Source of the DNA: Caldifarciminota bacterium
Lineage (GTDB): Bacteria; Hydrothermota; Tepidihabitantia; SM23-42
Assembly: GCA_023128195.1 (NCBI GenBank)
Contig: JAGMEL010000184.1
Coordinates: 1 to 16,914, forward strand
DNA: 16,914 bases
Reading direction: 5' to 3'
Shown: piece by piece, positions 7,260 through 16,017 of the stretch
Layout: every line of letters begins with the position of its first letter
Numbering within the stretch: position 1 is the stretch's first letter
Translations under genes and position numbers: made by a program
Notes under the pieces: model-generated
Databases searched by the model: none
The model's input: only the letters and a program-made list of their open reading frames with translations
What the model was told of the DNA's origin: nothing

Positions 7260-10200
7260 ATGTTTGATATATTTGGCACAAAAGATTCTCAGAAGGCTTT
7301 GCAAAAGGCAAATGAATATATTAAAGAAGGTAGAACAGATTCGGCAATAAAGGTTCTCGAACATAATTTAACTAACAGCGAGGATTCATTCGATTTATAT
7401 TTAAACCTTGCCAGACTCTATTTTGAAATTGAAGAAAGAGGAAGGGCAGTAGAGATACTTCGCCAAGCTAAATCAATTGTGCCTTCAAAAAATGAAGAAA
7501 TTACTACCCTTCTTTCAGAATTATATTATCGACATACATCAATCGATTCTGGTGATTTCCTTGTCCAGTTGCATATTGAGCGACAAGAATATGCTGAGGT
7601 CGGCAAAGTATTGAAGCAGCTTAGTAATCGTGAGATTAAGCTTTTAATAACAAGATACGATAAACTCAAACAGAGTCTTGATAATAAAAAGGTAGTGTCA
7701 AAAAAGGATTTTGAGAATGTGCTTATTCTTGCCTCATTGAGATTTTTCGTAGATGAAAGCGAAAAAGCTTCAGAAGCAATCGATTTAATGATAGGTGTTG
7801 AAATCTATGGTCGACAATTATTGCATTGGGTCAAGGTGATTGCACGAGACAAGTATAATGATTGGCGTGCAGGACTGCTTTTAATGAGAATTCAAATGGC
7901 AAACCAGGATTATCAGGGAGCTATTAATCTGGTTGAAAGGATCTCTGAAAAATTTCCCGACAGTGTTGACTCACTTATTGCTGTTATCAGCTCAGCTAAA
8001 CCTCCCAAAGATCTTGAAGCGACATACACAAAATTTATGACAGATTTATATATTAAAAAAGGTGACCTTGATACATCGATCGAACTGCTTATGAATCTTC
8101 TGGATAAGGACACAAAAAGGGCTGATGATGTCATTAAAGGTTTGCGGGAGTTAGAAAGAATTAATCCTAAAAATTTAAAGATACTATATGGATTGGGTGA
8201 TACATATGTTAAAGCAAATAGAATTTCTTTGGCAATAGGTGAGTTTGACAAAATTCTTGAAATAGATCAAACTCAGTATGAGAAAGTTATACAGAAATAT
8301 AGAGATGCTTTTGATGCGGAGCCGAATAATCCACAGGTTCTTGACGGTTTGGTTAAAGCATATCTTAATCAAAACGAAATAGATTCTGCCGTAGATATTA
8401 TTGATACCGCATATAAATTAGACCCCGGACTTCTTGATGAATACATTATTAATTTAAATACGATTTTGGAGCAAAACTTAAATAACACAAAAGCTCTTTA
8501 TCTTTTGGGATTATGTTATGCACATAAAGGCGATCACGAGAGTGCCCTGGTGATTTTTGAAAATCTGATGGACAATGAAGAATATAAATATGTTTATAAA
8601 GCCACTGAAGAGATATGTAAAGAGAAACCTGACGATTTACAATACTTGAATCTGCGAGCAAAAACTATGATCATGGCTGGTGAAGAAGAAGACGCTCTAT
8701 CTCTACTCAGTGGTTATCTTAAGCAAACGCCCGACAAAACGGCTGCTCTTTTACCAGCACTTGATATGATAATAAGCAAGCAGCCGAAATTGTTCAAAAA
8801 TGTCATGCCTATTTACGAACAGTATAAGAAAGAGGATCCGTTTATTGCCGAACTTGCTATTGCGAGAGCCTATGCCTTCACTGGTGAGTATGCGAAATCT
8901 GCAAACATATTTGAAAAATTATCTGGGGGTGAAAAGCACAAGGATGCAACTAAGAGAGCATTGATTGAGGTTATTAGAGAAAAATCAAAGGCAGTTTCTT
9001 TGTTGCTTGTTGCGGCAAGAATATTCATGAAAGAAGGTGAAGTAGAGATTGCCACACAGTTCTTTAAGACAGCTCAGAAGGTTGATCCTAAAGCTTTTTT
9101 TGAAATTATCGATGAGTTTTACGATGTACTCAAGACCTTTCCCAAAGATCGAGAAGTCCGGACTTTACTGGTTGATACATTCTATGACCGAAAACTTTGG
9201 GATAGGGTGATTGAAGAATCTAAAAGGGCAATTGAGGTTTTCGGACGGGAGGAGGCACAATATTTTAATCTGAAGTTGGGACAATCCCTGGTAGAAAAAG
9301 GAAACCTGAGTGATGCTGTAAGGCCTCTTATGCTATCACTTGATGGTACAGAAGATTATTCTGAAGGGGTAATAAAATATCTCGATAAAATTCTTGACAT
9401 CAATAAAAGCAATGTCCCTGCTCATTTCGCTCGAGGGAGGGCATTAAGTAAGGCAAATCGTATAAATGAGTCTGTTAAGGAATACCTTTTGACTGTTAGA
9501 ATACTACCTGCCCGTGCTGAGTATGTCTATGAAGAACTAAAAGCACTTTCATCAAGGGCAATGGCAAATCCGCTGATTATATTCGCCATGGGTAATGTCG
9601 AAGTTATACTGAATAAATATGATGATGCGATCAAGCATTTACTGCAGGCATGTGAATTAGATGTGGTATTAGTAAAAAGAGTTATTCCACTATTTGAAAA
9701 ACTTATTAAAGTATCCCCTTCTTCTTTACTTGAGTTCTCAATGGCAAAGGTATATCATTTAGCGAACTTAAGGAGTTCAGCAGTCAAATATTACCTTAAG
9801 GCTCAGGCAGATGAAAAGACCTATCGCGAACCAGCTATTTCTGAAATGAAGAAAATATGTGCTGAAAACCCCGATGATATTGAATCCCGTAAAGGTCTTG
9901 CTGAAATATATTTTAATTATAATGATTTAGAAGATTCTTTAGATTTAGTTAGTAATATCTATAAATCAAATGCGGAAGAAAGTAACTGGGTGAAAGATTT
10001 TACTTCTAACATTCTCTATAAAGATCAGCAACATATTCCCTCATATTATTTACTGGCTCAAGTTTTTCTGAATGAAAAGAAGCATAAAAAAGCAGCAGAA
10101 GTTTACCAGAAATTGATTGATGTATTACCAACCGAGATAACAAAGGTAATTAACATTTTAGATGATTTTAAAGAGAAAAGCGGTGATCTGCTTTTGTGCT

Positions 10201-10991
10201 TGGCGAATTTCTACAAGGATGCTGGTGATATTAAAAAGGCTATGGAGTTGTATGATGAATTATTTGCAGTCGACACATCTTTTAGCGATGCGATAATTTA
10301 CCAAATTAAAGAAATTTTAAAGAAAAATACTAAGATGGGTGAGGCATATCTACTGGCTATTAAAATATTTGTCCTTCAAAAGGAATACGAAAGAGCAATT
10401 GAGGCTATTAAGCATGTTAAGGAGTTAATGCCCGATAATGAGGAGATAATTTTAAAAGAGGGTCAAATATATTATGAAATGGGGGATGTAGAAAAGGCAA
10501 TAAAACTTTATACTGAACTTCTTGATAAAACTAAAGACAGGAAGAAAATTTATCGTTTGATAAGGAAAACACGTAACCAGTACTTTAAAGAAAAGATTGA
10601 GGTAATTAAAGGTGATGAAGACAGGAATAGATTAGAGCGAGCAAATATATATTTATTGATGAATAAATTGTCTAAGGCTACAAAGGAACTTGAGTTTGTA
10701 CCGCAAAACAATTTTTCAATTAAACAGCATACATTACTGAGAGCAAAGCTATATCTCAAGAAAAATCGCCCAATAGATGCCCTTGAAATTATGAAAACTT
10801 TACCAGTTGACGAAGAAACAGCAGGTGTTTATGCAGACATTTATGAAACAATGGGTTCTTATGAAGCAGCGGCTTTGGTTCTAAGACAGACAGACATTGA
10901 AGGTATGGCCCAGAGGATTGCAAGTTGTGAAAAACTTGCACAAGATAGAAGATTGGCAAAAGGAAGATATTTTATTGAAGGGAGGAGTTGA
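7260..10991 (+). CDS. Giant TPR scaffold protein (1243 residues)
   Basis: The protein is almost entirely helical repeats, with no signal peptide and no membrane segment, so it is probably cytoplasmic. Residues 9-75 are two ordinary TPRs and 80-285 are more diverged. Residues 289-1059 are mostly modules of 48-53 residues made of an extra helix (pattern xxVIxxLxxIL), a turn often with NP or KP, and one TPR. Residues 1060-1240 return to plain TPR hairpins (for example EGQIYYEMGDVEKAIKLY). The N-terminus MFDIFG precedes the first repeat. Such solenoids usually bind proteins; no catalytic motif is visible. The gene follows the cNMP-binding gene by 57 bases and overlaps the next start by one base (TGATG). 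AGGAG lies 14 bases before the ATG and AGGT five bases before it, so translation initiation may be modest. I do not recognise a named family. Confidence 0.9.
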   Translation: MFDIFGTKDSQKALQKANEYIKEGRTDSAIKVLEHNLTNSEDSFDLYLNLARLYFEIEERGRAVEILRQAKSIVPSKNEEITTLLSELYYRHTSIDSGDFLVQLHIERQEYAEVGKVLKQLSNREIKLLITRYDKLKQSLDNKKVVSKKDFENVLILASLRFFVDESEKASEAIDLMIGVEIYGRQLLHWVKVIARDKYNDWRAGLLLMRIQMANQDYQGAINLVERISEKFPDSVDSLIAVISSAKPPKDLEATYTKFMTDLYIKKGDLDTSIELLMNLLDKDTKRADDVIKGLRELERINPKNLKILYGLGDTYVKANRISLAIGEFDKILEIDQTQYEKVIQKYRDAFDAEPNNPQVLDGLVKAYLNQNEIDSAVDIIDTAYKLDPGLLDEYIINLNTILEQNLNNTKALYLLGLCYAHKGDHESALVIFENLMDNEEYKYVYKATEEICKEKPDDLQYLNLRAKTMIMAGEEEDALSLLSGYLKQTPDKTAALLPALDMIISKQPKLFKNVMPIYEQYKKEDPFIAELAIARAYAFTGEYAKSANIFEKLSGGEKHKDATKRALIEVIREKSKAVSLLLVAARIFMKEGEVEIATQFFKTAQKVDPKAFFEIIDEFYDVLKTFPKDREVRTLLVDTFYDRKLWDRVIEESKRAIEVFGREEAQYFNLKLGQSLVEKGNLSDAVRPLMLSLDGTEDYSEGVIKYLDKILDINKSNVPAHFARGRALSKANRINESVKEYLLTVRILPARAEYVYEELKALSSRAMANPLIIFAMGNVEVILNKYDDAIKHLLQACELDVVLVKRVIPLFEKLIKVSPSSLLEFSMAKVYHLANLRSSAVKYYLKAQADEKTYREPAISEMKKICAENPDDIESRKGLAEIYFNYNDLEDSLDLVSNIYKSNAEESNWVKDFTSNILYKDQQHIPSYYLLAQVFLNEKKHKKAAEVYQKLIDVLPTEITKVINILDDFKEKSGDLLLCLANFYKDAGDIKKAMELYDELFAVDTSFSDAIIYQIKEILKKNTKMGEAYLLAIKIFVLQKEYERAIEAIKHVKELMPDNEEIILKEGQIYYEMGDVEKAIKLYTELLDKTKDRKKIYRLIRKTRNQYFKEKIEVIKGDEDRNRLERANIYLLMNKLSKATKELEFVPQNNFSIKQHTLLRAKLYLKKNRPIDALEIMKTLPVDEETAGVYADIYETMGSYEAAALVLRQTDIEGMAQRIASCEKLAQDRRLAKGRYFIEGRS
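8124..10436 (+). repeat. Coding repeat: modules of about 52 residues (helix plus TPR)
   Basis: Within the giant TPR protein, residues 289-340, 341-392 and 393-444 are three consecutive modules of exactly 52 residues, followed by one of 50. Residues 702-1059 give modules of 53, 51, 52, 52, 53, 48 and 49. The region between (495-701) contains longer or merged units. Each starts with a helix like DDVIKGLRELERINP or EKVIQKYRDAFDAEP and ends with a TPR hairpin containing a (K/N)xxxxxA-type B helix. The DNA sequences are diverged, so the duplications are old. Confidence 0.7.
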
Positions 10992-12751
10992 TGAAGTGTC
11001 CGTTTCTGATAACAAGAAAAGATGTATTAGATGAAGAGGGAAGGAAAATCGGTGAGGATATTGAACTTCGAGATTGTTTAAGAAATGAGTGTATGATTTT
11101 TGATGGAGCCACAAAATTGTGCTCCTTACTTTCTTCAAACATGAAAACAGGTGTATTGATTGATGATATCAAAAATGGTATGAAGGATCTGAAAGAGGAA
11201 ATATTCCAACGTAACGAAACACTTGGAGTCGTAATATCAACAACCGTACAAACACTGCAGGAAGCCTTACTGGGTCGTTTTGATATCTTGAAAAAACAGA
11301 ATGAAGTTATGGTTCTTGGTTTTGATCGTTTGACAGAGGCAATCAGTAGTAAATTCGAAGGGATCAAGACGAGTTTTTCTGGCTTTAATGATAATTTAAA
11401 TACCTTGAAAGATGTTATTAACAATCAGGGGGAAGGCATAAAATCGATAATCCAGTCTTTGCAGGGAACAGTTAATGAGATGAAAAATACAAATATGGAG
11501 TCCTCGGAAGCAGTTAAAAAATTTAATGAGGAGTTATTAAATAAATTAGCCGAGTATCATGAGAGGAGCGAGAAGGCAAATGAAAACACATATTCAAAAT
11601 TTGATGTTTTGAAGGAAAACTTAGAAAAATTGACTACTACCAATCAAGTGAGTATGGAGACCATTAGTGGAGAGATTGAAAAAGTTGTTTCCGCCAATCA
11701 GGGAATTCTGGAAAAAATTAGCCAGTTAGATACATCAACATTAGCAAATAACTTCAGTAACATTGGTGATAGTATAAAGGAAGAAATAACCAGTTTGAAA
11801 AATGATCAGGTTGCTTCACTTGACAATATTCAAAATGCATTAACAAATATGGAAAATTTATTTAAACAATCGTCTAACAGTCTTACTACGATGAATGAAA
11901 TAATGCGTGATTTAAATAAGAATTACATCGAATCACTCGGAAAGATTGCCGGTCTTGCAGAAGGTATGCGTAAAGGTGTTGAAAAGGTTGGTGAAGGAAT
12001 GCATGATTCTGTAAGCGATTTAATCGACGAAATGAAAAATGAAATAGGAACTCTTGAGAAACAATATGAAAAGACATTTGCTGATATTGCGAATTTAGCG
12101 AGTAAGTTTGATGGTTTAAATACTCGAATCAAGGATATGACCGATGAAGTGGAAACAGACTTCAGGGAATCATTCGACCGCCAGACAAAATTGTCTGATT
12201 ACACAAAGACAATAGTTGAACACATTAAGGAATATTTTGATAAGGAAGATGTAAGATATAAAGAAGAGCAGGCGTTGCGGAAAAAGAAAGAAGGGCTTGA
12301 TCATTTTGATCGCGCAACACTTTATTACTACCGTGGTAATTATGAAATTGCAACTAATGAAATAAACAAGGCATTAGAAATTCAACAAACTACTGAGTAT
12401 TTAAACCTTAAGGGTTTACTCCTTGCTGAACTGAGACAATTCGATGAATCGAAAAAGATTTATATAGAGGCACTAAAACTTGAACCCAATTTAGCTGAGA
12501 TACATAATAATTTAGGATTACTATATTTGAAGATGAAAAAGTTGGATGATGCTGTAGTGTCATTTCAAGAGGCTGTAAAGAAGAACATTAATTATGCAAC
12601 AGCATATGTTAATCTTGGTAATGCTTTGATCGAATTAGAAAAATTTGACGACGCATTAAAGGCATACGAGCATGCTCTTGAGATTGATCCGTCAAATCGT
12701 GCGGCAAACGAGGCTATTAAGTTATATAAAGAGGGAAAGATCGGTGCGTGA
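10991..12751 (+). CDS. Cys4 N-terminus, long coiled coil and C-terminal TPR protein
   Basis: The 586-residue protein has three parts. Residues 1-46 carry four cysteines (Cys3, Cys29, Cys34, Cys44) around MKCPFL, DCLRNEC and LCSLL, which suggests a small zinc or iron-sulfur site. Residues about 55-420 are low-complexity and heptad-like, rich in Asn, Lys, Glu and Ser, with repeated phrases such as FDxLKENLEKL and IGDSIKEEI, so a long coiled coil like those of chemoreceptor cytoplasmic rods. Residues 437-586 contain about four canonical TPRs (for example NNLGLLYLKMKKLDDAVVSFQEA). No signal peptide or membrane segment is seen. I choose ATG 10991 over TTG 10988, because GGAGG is five bases from the ATG and the overlap with the previous stop codon is TGATG. 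It probably pairs with the giant TPR protein, through coupled translation and shared repeat type. The family is not recognised. Confidence 0.88.
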   Translation: MKCPFLITRKDVLDEEGRKIGEDIELRDCLRNECMIFDGATKLCSLLSSNMKTGVLIDDIKNGMKDLKEEIFQRNETLGVVISTTVQTLQEALLGRFDILKKQNEVMVLGFDRLTEAISSKFEGIKTSFSGFNDNLNTLKDVINNQGEGIKSIIQSLQGTVNEMKNTNMESSEAVKKFNEELLNKLAEYHERSEKANENTYSKFDVLKENLEKLTTTNQVSMETISGEIEKVVSANQGILEKISQLDTSTLANNFSNIGDSIKEEITSLKNDQVASLDNIQNALTNMENLFKQSSNSLTTMNEIMRDLNKNYIESLGKIAGLAEGMRKGVEKVGEGMHDSVSDLIDEMKNEIGTLEKQYEKTFADIANLASKFDGLNTRIKDMTDEVETDFRESFDRQTKLSDYTKTIVEHIKEYFDKEDVRYKEEQALRKKKEGLDHFDRATLYYYRGNYEIATNEINKALEIQQTTEYLNLKGLLLAELRQFDESKKIYIEALKLEPNLAEIHNNLGLLYLKMKKLDDAVVSFQEAVKKNINYATAYVNLGNALIELEKFDDALKAYEHALEIDPSNRAANEAIKLYKEGKIGA

Positions 12752-12789
12752 CACTTTTGTTAAAATGTTAAGTTACAGGTTTACCCACG

Positions 12790-12809
12790 TCCCGCACAGA
12801 GGAGCGGGG
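12790..12809 (+). terminator. GC hairpin after the Cys4-coil-TPR gene, weak terminator candidate
   Basis: CCCGC (12791-12795) pairs with GCGGG (12804-12808) across an eight-base loop, and a flanking T-G pair can extend it. TTTATT and then TTTTATT follow, a poor U-tract. The right arm and flank (GAGCGGGGTTTATT, 12802-12815) nearly match 2967-2980, so it may be a repeat fragment rather than a terminator. It lies in the 101-base gap before the last gene of the run. Confidence 0.3.
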
Positions 12810-12852
12810 TTTATTGAGCTTTTATTGGATTATATTAACAGGACAAAGTTAA

Positions 12853-13248
12853 ATGGGTATAATTGATAAGTTGAAAAAAGGAAAAAAGACCGAGTCAGTG
12901 CTCGATTCTTTGATTAAAGAGAAAGAACCAAAAGAAAAGACAGAAGACATAATTCAGGAGAGGTCAGATGATATTGAGGTTAGAGAGATTCCAAGTACTG
13001 ACCATTCTCCGGTTGACGAGGTTGCTGAGGATGCGATGGGTGCAGCACAGGTTGAAGCAAAACCAGTGCAGGAATTCAGAACCGAGGGTATGCATGAATT
13101 CGATATTGAAAGTCTCGGTGCATCCGGCGATGCAAATATTAAGGTCGAATATAAATCAAGAGTCAGCGCGTTGATTGATAAGAATAAGATAGATGAGGCA
13201 ATCAATCTGCTTCAGGAACTGAAAGAAAAGCTGGTAGAAGAAAAGTAG
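12853..13248 (+). CDS. Small acidic protein with TPR-like C-terminal hairpin
   Basis: The 131-residue product is not recognised. Residues 1-14 (MGIIDKLKKGKKTE) form a basic, possibly amphipathic start. Residues 15-95 are acidic, rich in Glu, Asp and Val, and probably disordered. Residues 99-131 (SRVSALIDKNKIDEAINLL and onward) look like a single TPR hairpin, close in pattern to residues 14-36 of the giant TPR protein. The codon use and strand continue the upstream run, and a weak AGGA lies nine bases before the ATG. It could be a soluble adaptor that docks through its C-terminal hairpin; that is inference. Its stop codon is 19 bases from the converging ppdK stop codon. A 101-base gap separates it from the previous gene, so it may have its own transcript. 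Confidence 0.75.
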   Translation: MGIIDKLKKGKKTESVLDSLIKEKEPKEKTEDIIQERSDDIEVREIPSTDHSPVDEVAEDAMGAAQVEAKPVQEFRTEGMHEFDIESLGASGDANIKVEYKSRVSALIDKNKIDEAINLLQELKEKLVEEK

Positions 13249-13267
13249 AATTAATGTAGAAATTGTA

Positions 13268-15922
13268 TTATACTGTCGCTGCTATTCTCCTCTTCTTAGA
13301 TTTATCTGCTAATGCTGCATGGGCAGCTGATAGTCTTGCTATTGGCACCCGATATGGTGAACAGGAAACATAATCCATATCAATCCTGTGGCAGAAATAT
13401 ATTGAGTTAGGGTCACCACCATGCTCGCCGCAAATTCCAATTTCAAGTTTTGGGTTGGTTTTCCTGCCCAGTTTAATACCTATTTCAAGTAGCTTACCAA
13501 CACCGTTAATATCGATCGTTTTGAAAGGGTCATCTTGTAGAAGTCCGAGTTCAATATATTTTGGTACAAACTTTGCAACATCGTCGCGTGAAAATCCGAG
13601 TGTTGTTTGGGTCATATCATTTGTGCCGTATGAAAAGAAATCTGCTTCTTTAGCAACTTCGTCTGCAGTTAAAGCAGCGCGGGGTATTTCAATCATTGTT
13701 CCGATCATATACTTTAATTTTACACCATATTTATTAATGGTTTCTTTGGCTATTTTATCAACTATCTTTCTTTGATTTGCTAACTCCTTTGCTTCTATAA
13801 CTACCGGGATCATTACTTCAGGTATAACTTTTATACCCATTTTAGTAACCTCACACGCTGCTTCAAACACAGCTCTTGCTTGCATTTCAGTGATCTCCGG
13901 ATAGGTGATACCAAGCCGACATCCTCGGTGACCGAGCATTGGGTTCGCTTCATGTAATGAAACAACGATCTTTTTTAAATCGGCAAAGACGATGTTCATT
14001 TCTTTTGCAAGTTCTCTTATAGATTCATCATCCTTAGGTAAAAATTCATGAAGAGGTGGGTCAAGTGTTCTTATTATTACGGGTAATCCATCCATGGCTT
14101 TAAATAAGCCGATAAAATCTTCGCGCTGCATAGGCAGCAATTTTGCAAGTGCTTTTCTTCTTCCGTTTTCATCCTGAGCTACAATCATCTCACGTACTGC
14201 CGCAATTCGTTCAGGTTGGAAGAACATATGTTCAGTTCTGCAAAGGCCAATACCCTCGGCACCATAATCTCTGGCAATCTTTGCATCCTTTGGTCTGTCT
14301 GCATTTGCCCTGACTCCGAGTTTTCTAAACTTATCTGCCCATTTTAATAACTGGATGACATCTTTTGTCATTTCTGGTTTAATCAGTTTTGTTTCACCCA
14401 GAATCACTTTTCCTTCGGTTCCTTCAATGCTGATAATGTCGTCTTTCTTAACCGTGACACCACCTGCAGTAAATGTTTTTGCGTTCATATCTATACTGAT
14501 CTCTTCGCATCCTACTATACAGGGTTTACCCATTCCTCGGGCAACAACTGCAGCATGAGATGTCATGCCGCCGCGTGCTGTCAGAAAGCCTTTTGCTGCT
14601 TCCATACCATGAATATCATCGGCTGATGTCTCGAGTCTGACCAGTATAACACTTTTTCCATCTTTCGCCTCATTTACTGCTTCTTCAGGGTCAAAAACGA
14701 CTCTACCGACTGCCGCACCTGGTGATGCAGGTAAGCCAGTTGCAATAGTTTCGTACTTAACTGTTGGATCTATCATAGGGTGGAGAATCTGGTTTATTTC
14801 ATCTGGGCTTACACGCAGCACCGCTTCGTCTCGTTTTATAAGTTTCTGCATTGTCATCTCTACAGCAATTTTGATATTGGCAAGAGCGGTTCTTTTGCCG
14901 GCTCGGGTTTGAAGTATCCACAGCTTGCCTTGCTCTACAGTAAATTCCACATCCTGTAAGTCCCGGTAGTGATTTTCGAGTTTTTTTAAAATATTCGCCA
15001 ATTTATTATAGACATCGGGAATTATCTTTTTCAACTCGACAATCTTGCGGGGTGTTCTAATGCCAGCAACAACATCTTCGCCTTGAGCATTCTGAAGAAA
15101 TTCACCGTATATCTTATTTTCACCGGTTGCCGGATTGCGTGTAAATACTACACCTGTTGCAGATTTTTCACCCATATTACCAAAGACCATAGCCTGGGTG
15201 TTTATTGCTGTTCCCCAATCGTCAGGGATTTTGTAGATTCGACGATATTCTTTTGCCCTTGGGGTATTCCATGAATTGAATACAGCACCAATAGCACCCC
15301 ATAGCTGCTCACGGGGATCACCCGGAAATGCCCTTTTCCTTTCTGTTATAACAAGTTCCTTAAATTTTTTAACAATTTCTTGCCAATCATCACCATTTAG
15401 TTCTATATCATATTTTATACCTCTTTTCTCTTTCAATATGTCAAGCAGCTTTTCGAATTTTTTCCTTGGGATTTGAAGGACAATGTCTGAATACATCTGA
15501 ATAAATCTTCGGTAACAATCATATGCAAATCGTTTATTTCCTGTTTTCTCAATCAATCCGTTAATTGTTGAATCATTGAGCCCGAGATTAAGAATTGTAT
15601 CCATCATTCCCGGCATTGAGGCGCGAGCACCAGAACGTACGGACAAGAGGAGTGGATTATTCTTATCACCGAATATCTTTCCCGTTAGTTTTTCCACTCT
15701 TTTTATACCTTGTTCAACATCCTGTTTTAAGATTTTTGGATATTTCTTTCTTTTCAGATACTCAATACAAAGCTCTGATGAAATAGTAAATCCCGGAGGA
15801 ACCGGAACACCAATATTTGTCATTTCAGCCAGGTTTGCACCCTTACCTCCAAGTACATTTTTCATTTTAGCTGAGCCCTGGGCTTTTTTACCACCAAAAT
15901 TATAGACTAACCTTTTTGCCAT
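13268..15922 (-). CDS. ppdK: Pyruvate, phosphate dikinase
   Basis: The enzyme interconverts pyruvate, ATP and phosphate with phosphoenolpyruvate, AMP and pyrophosphate, and may work in glycolytic or gluconeogenic direction. The 884-residue length is typical. The N-terminal ATP-grasp part has GGKGANLAEM (25-34), SVRSGARASMPGMMDT (94-109) and LQTRAGKRT (337-345). The swivelling domain has GGMTSHAAVVARGMGKPCIVG with phospho-carrier His456, next to Thr454, the residue class used for regulatory phosphorylation in some homologues. The C-terminal PEP/pyruvate barrel has GLCRTEHMFF, GHRGCRLG, SYGTNDMTQ and GICGEHGGDP with the catalytic Cys831. The start ATG has AAAGGAG seven bases upstream. No clear promoter is seen in front, so it is probably cotranscribed with the cyclic 2,3-diphosphoglycerate synthetase-like gene 93 bases upstream. 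No PPDK regulatory protein gene is present in the window. Confidence 0.97.
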   Translation of the reverse strand: MAKRLVYNFGGKKAQGSAKMKNVLGGKGANLAEMTNIGVPVPPGFTISSELCIEYLKRKKYPKILKQDVEQGIKRVEKLTGKIFGDKNNPLLLSVRSGARASMPGMMDTILNLGLNDSTINGLIEKTGNKRFAYDCYRRFIQMYSDIVLQIPRKKFEKLLDILKEKRGIKYDIELNGDDWQEIVKKFKELVITERKRAFPGDPREQLWGAIGAVFNSWNTPRAKEYRRIYKIPDDWGTAINTQAMVFGNMGEKSATGVVFTRNPATGENKIYGEFLQNAQGEDVVAGIRTPRKIVELKKIIPDVYNKLANILKKLENHYRDLQDVEFTVEQGKLWILQTRAGKRTALANIKIAVEMTMQKLIKRDEAVLRVSPDEINQILHPMIDPTVKYETIATGLPASPGAAVGRVVFDPEEAVNEAKDGKSVILVRLETSADDIHGMEAAKGFLTARGGMTSHAAVVARGMGKPCIVGCEEISIDMNAKTFTAGGVTVKKDDIISIEGTEGKVILGETKLIKPEMTKDVIQLLKWADKFRKLGVRANADRPKDAKIARDYGAEGIGLCRTEHMFFQPERIAAVREMIVAQDENGRRKALAKLLPMQREDFIGLFKAMDGLPVIIRTLDPPLHEFLPKDDESIRELAKEMNIVFADLKKIVVSLHEANPMLGHRGCRLGITYPEITEMQARAVFEAACEVTKMGIKVIPEVMIPVVIEAKELANQRKIVDKIAKETINKYGVKLKYMIGTMIEIPRAALTADEVAKEADFFSYGTNDMTQTTLGFSRDDVAKFVPKYIELGLLQDDPFKTIDINGVGKLLEIGIKLGRKTNPKLEIGICGEHGGDPNSIYFCHRIDMDYVSCSPYRVPIARLSAAHAALADKSKKRRIAATV

Positions 15923-15937
15923 CTTATTGCTCCTTTC

Positions 15938-15954
15938 ATTTTACTCCGTAAAAT
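15938..15954. promoter_or_regulatory. 17-bp inverted repeat next to the ppdK ribosome binding site
   Basis: ATTTTAC and GTAAAAT form a perfect 7-base inverted repeat around a three-base centre. It ends one base from the AAAGGAG Shine-Dalgarno sequence of ppdK (15930-15936). It could be a repressor operator or a small mRNA hairpin in the leader. Its symmetry is exact but short and AT-rich, so chance cannot be excluded. Confidence 0.4.
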
Positions 15955-15961
15955 TTGATTT

Positions 15962-16017
15962 AGACGGATTCAGACGGATTTCCATTTTCATCTGTTTGCA
16001 TCCGCAACCATCTGTTT
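15962..16017. repeat. Degenerate iterated motif between ppdK and the cDPG synthetase-like gene
   Basis: AGACGGATT occurs at 15962-15970 and 15972-15980 (10-base period), and CATCTGTTT at 15989-15997 and 16009-16017 (20-base period), with a related CATCCG between. The array fills most of the 93-base gap and reaches the stop codon of the upstream gene. It resembles the short intergenic iterations of the type ATCCGTCT/ATCTGTTT that are scattered in many bacterial genomes. No promoter or terminator is evident in it. Confidence 0.5.

Noticed and set aside
10972..11424. 150-codon open frame on the minus strand over the Cys4-coil-TPR gene
   Set aside because: It is antisense to a coding region with clear translational coupling; its serine- and phenylalanine-rich content reflects the complementary Lys/Glu codons.
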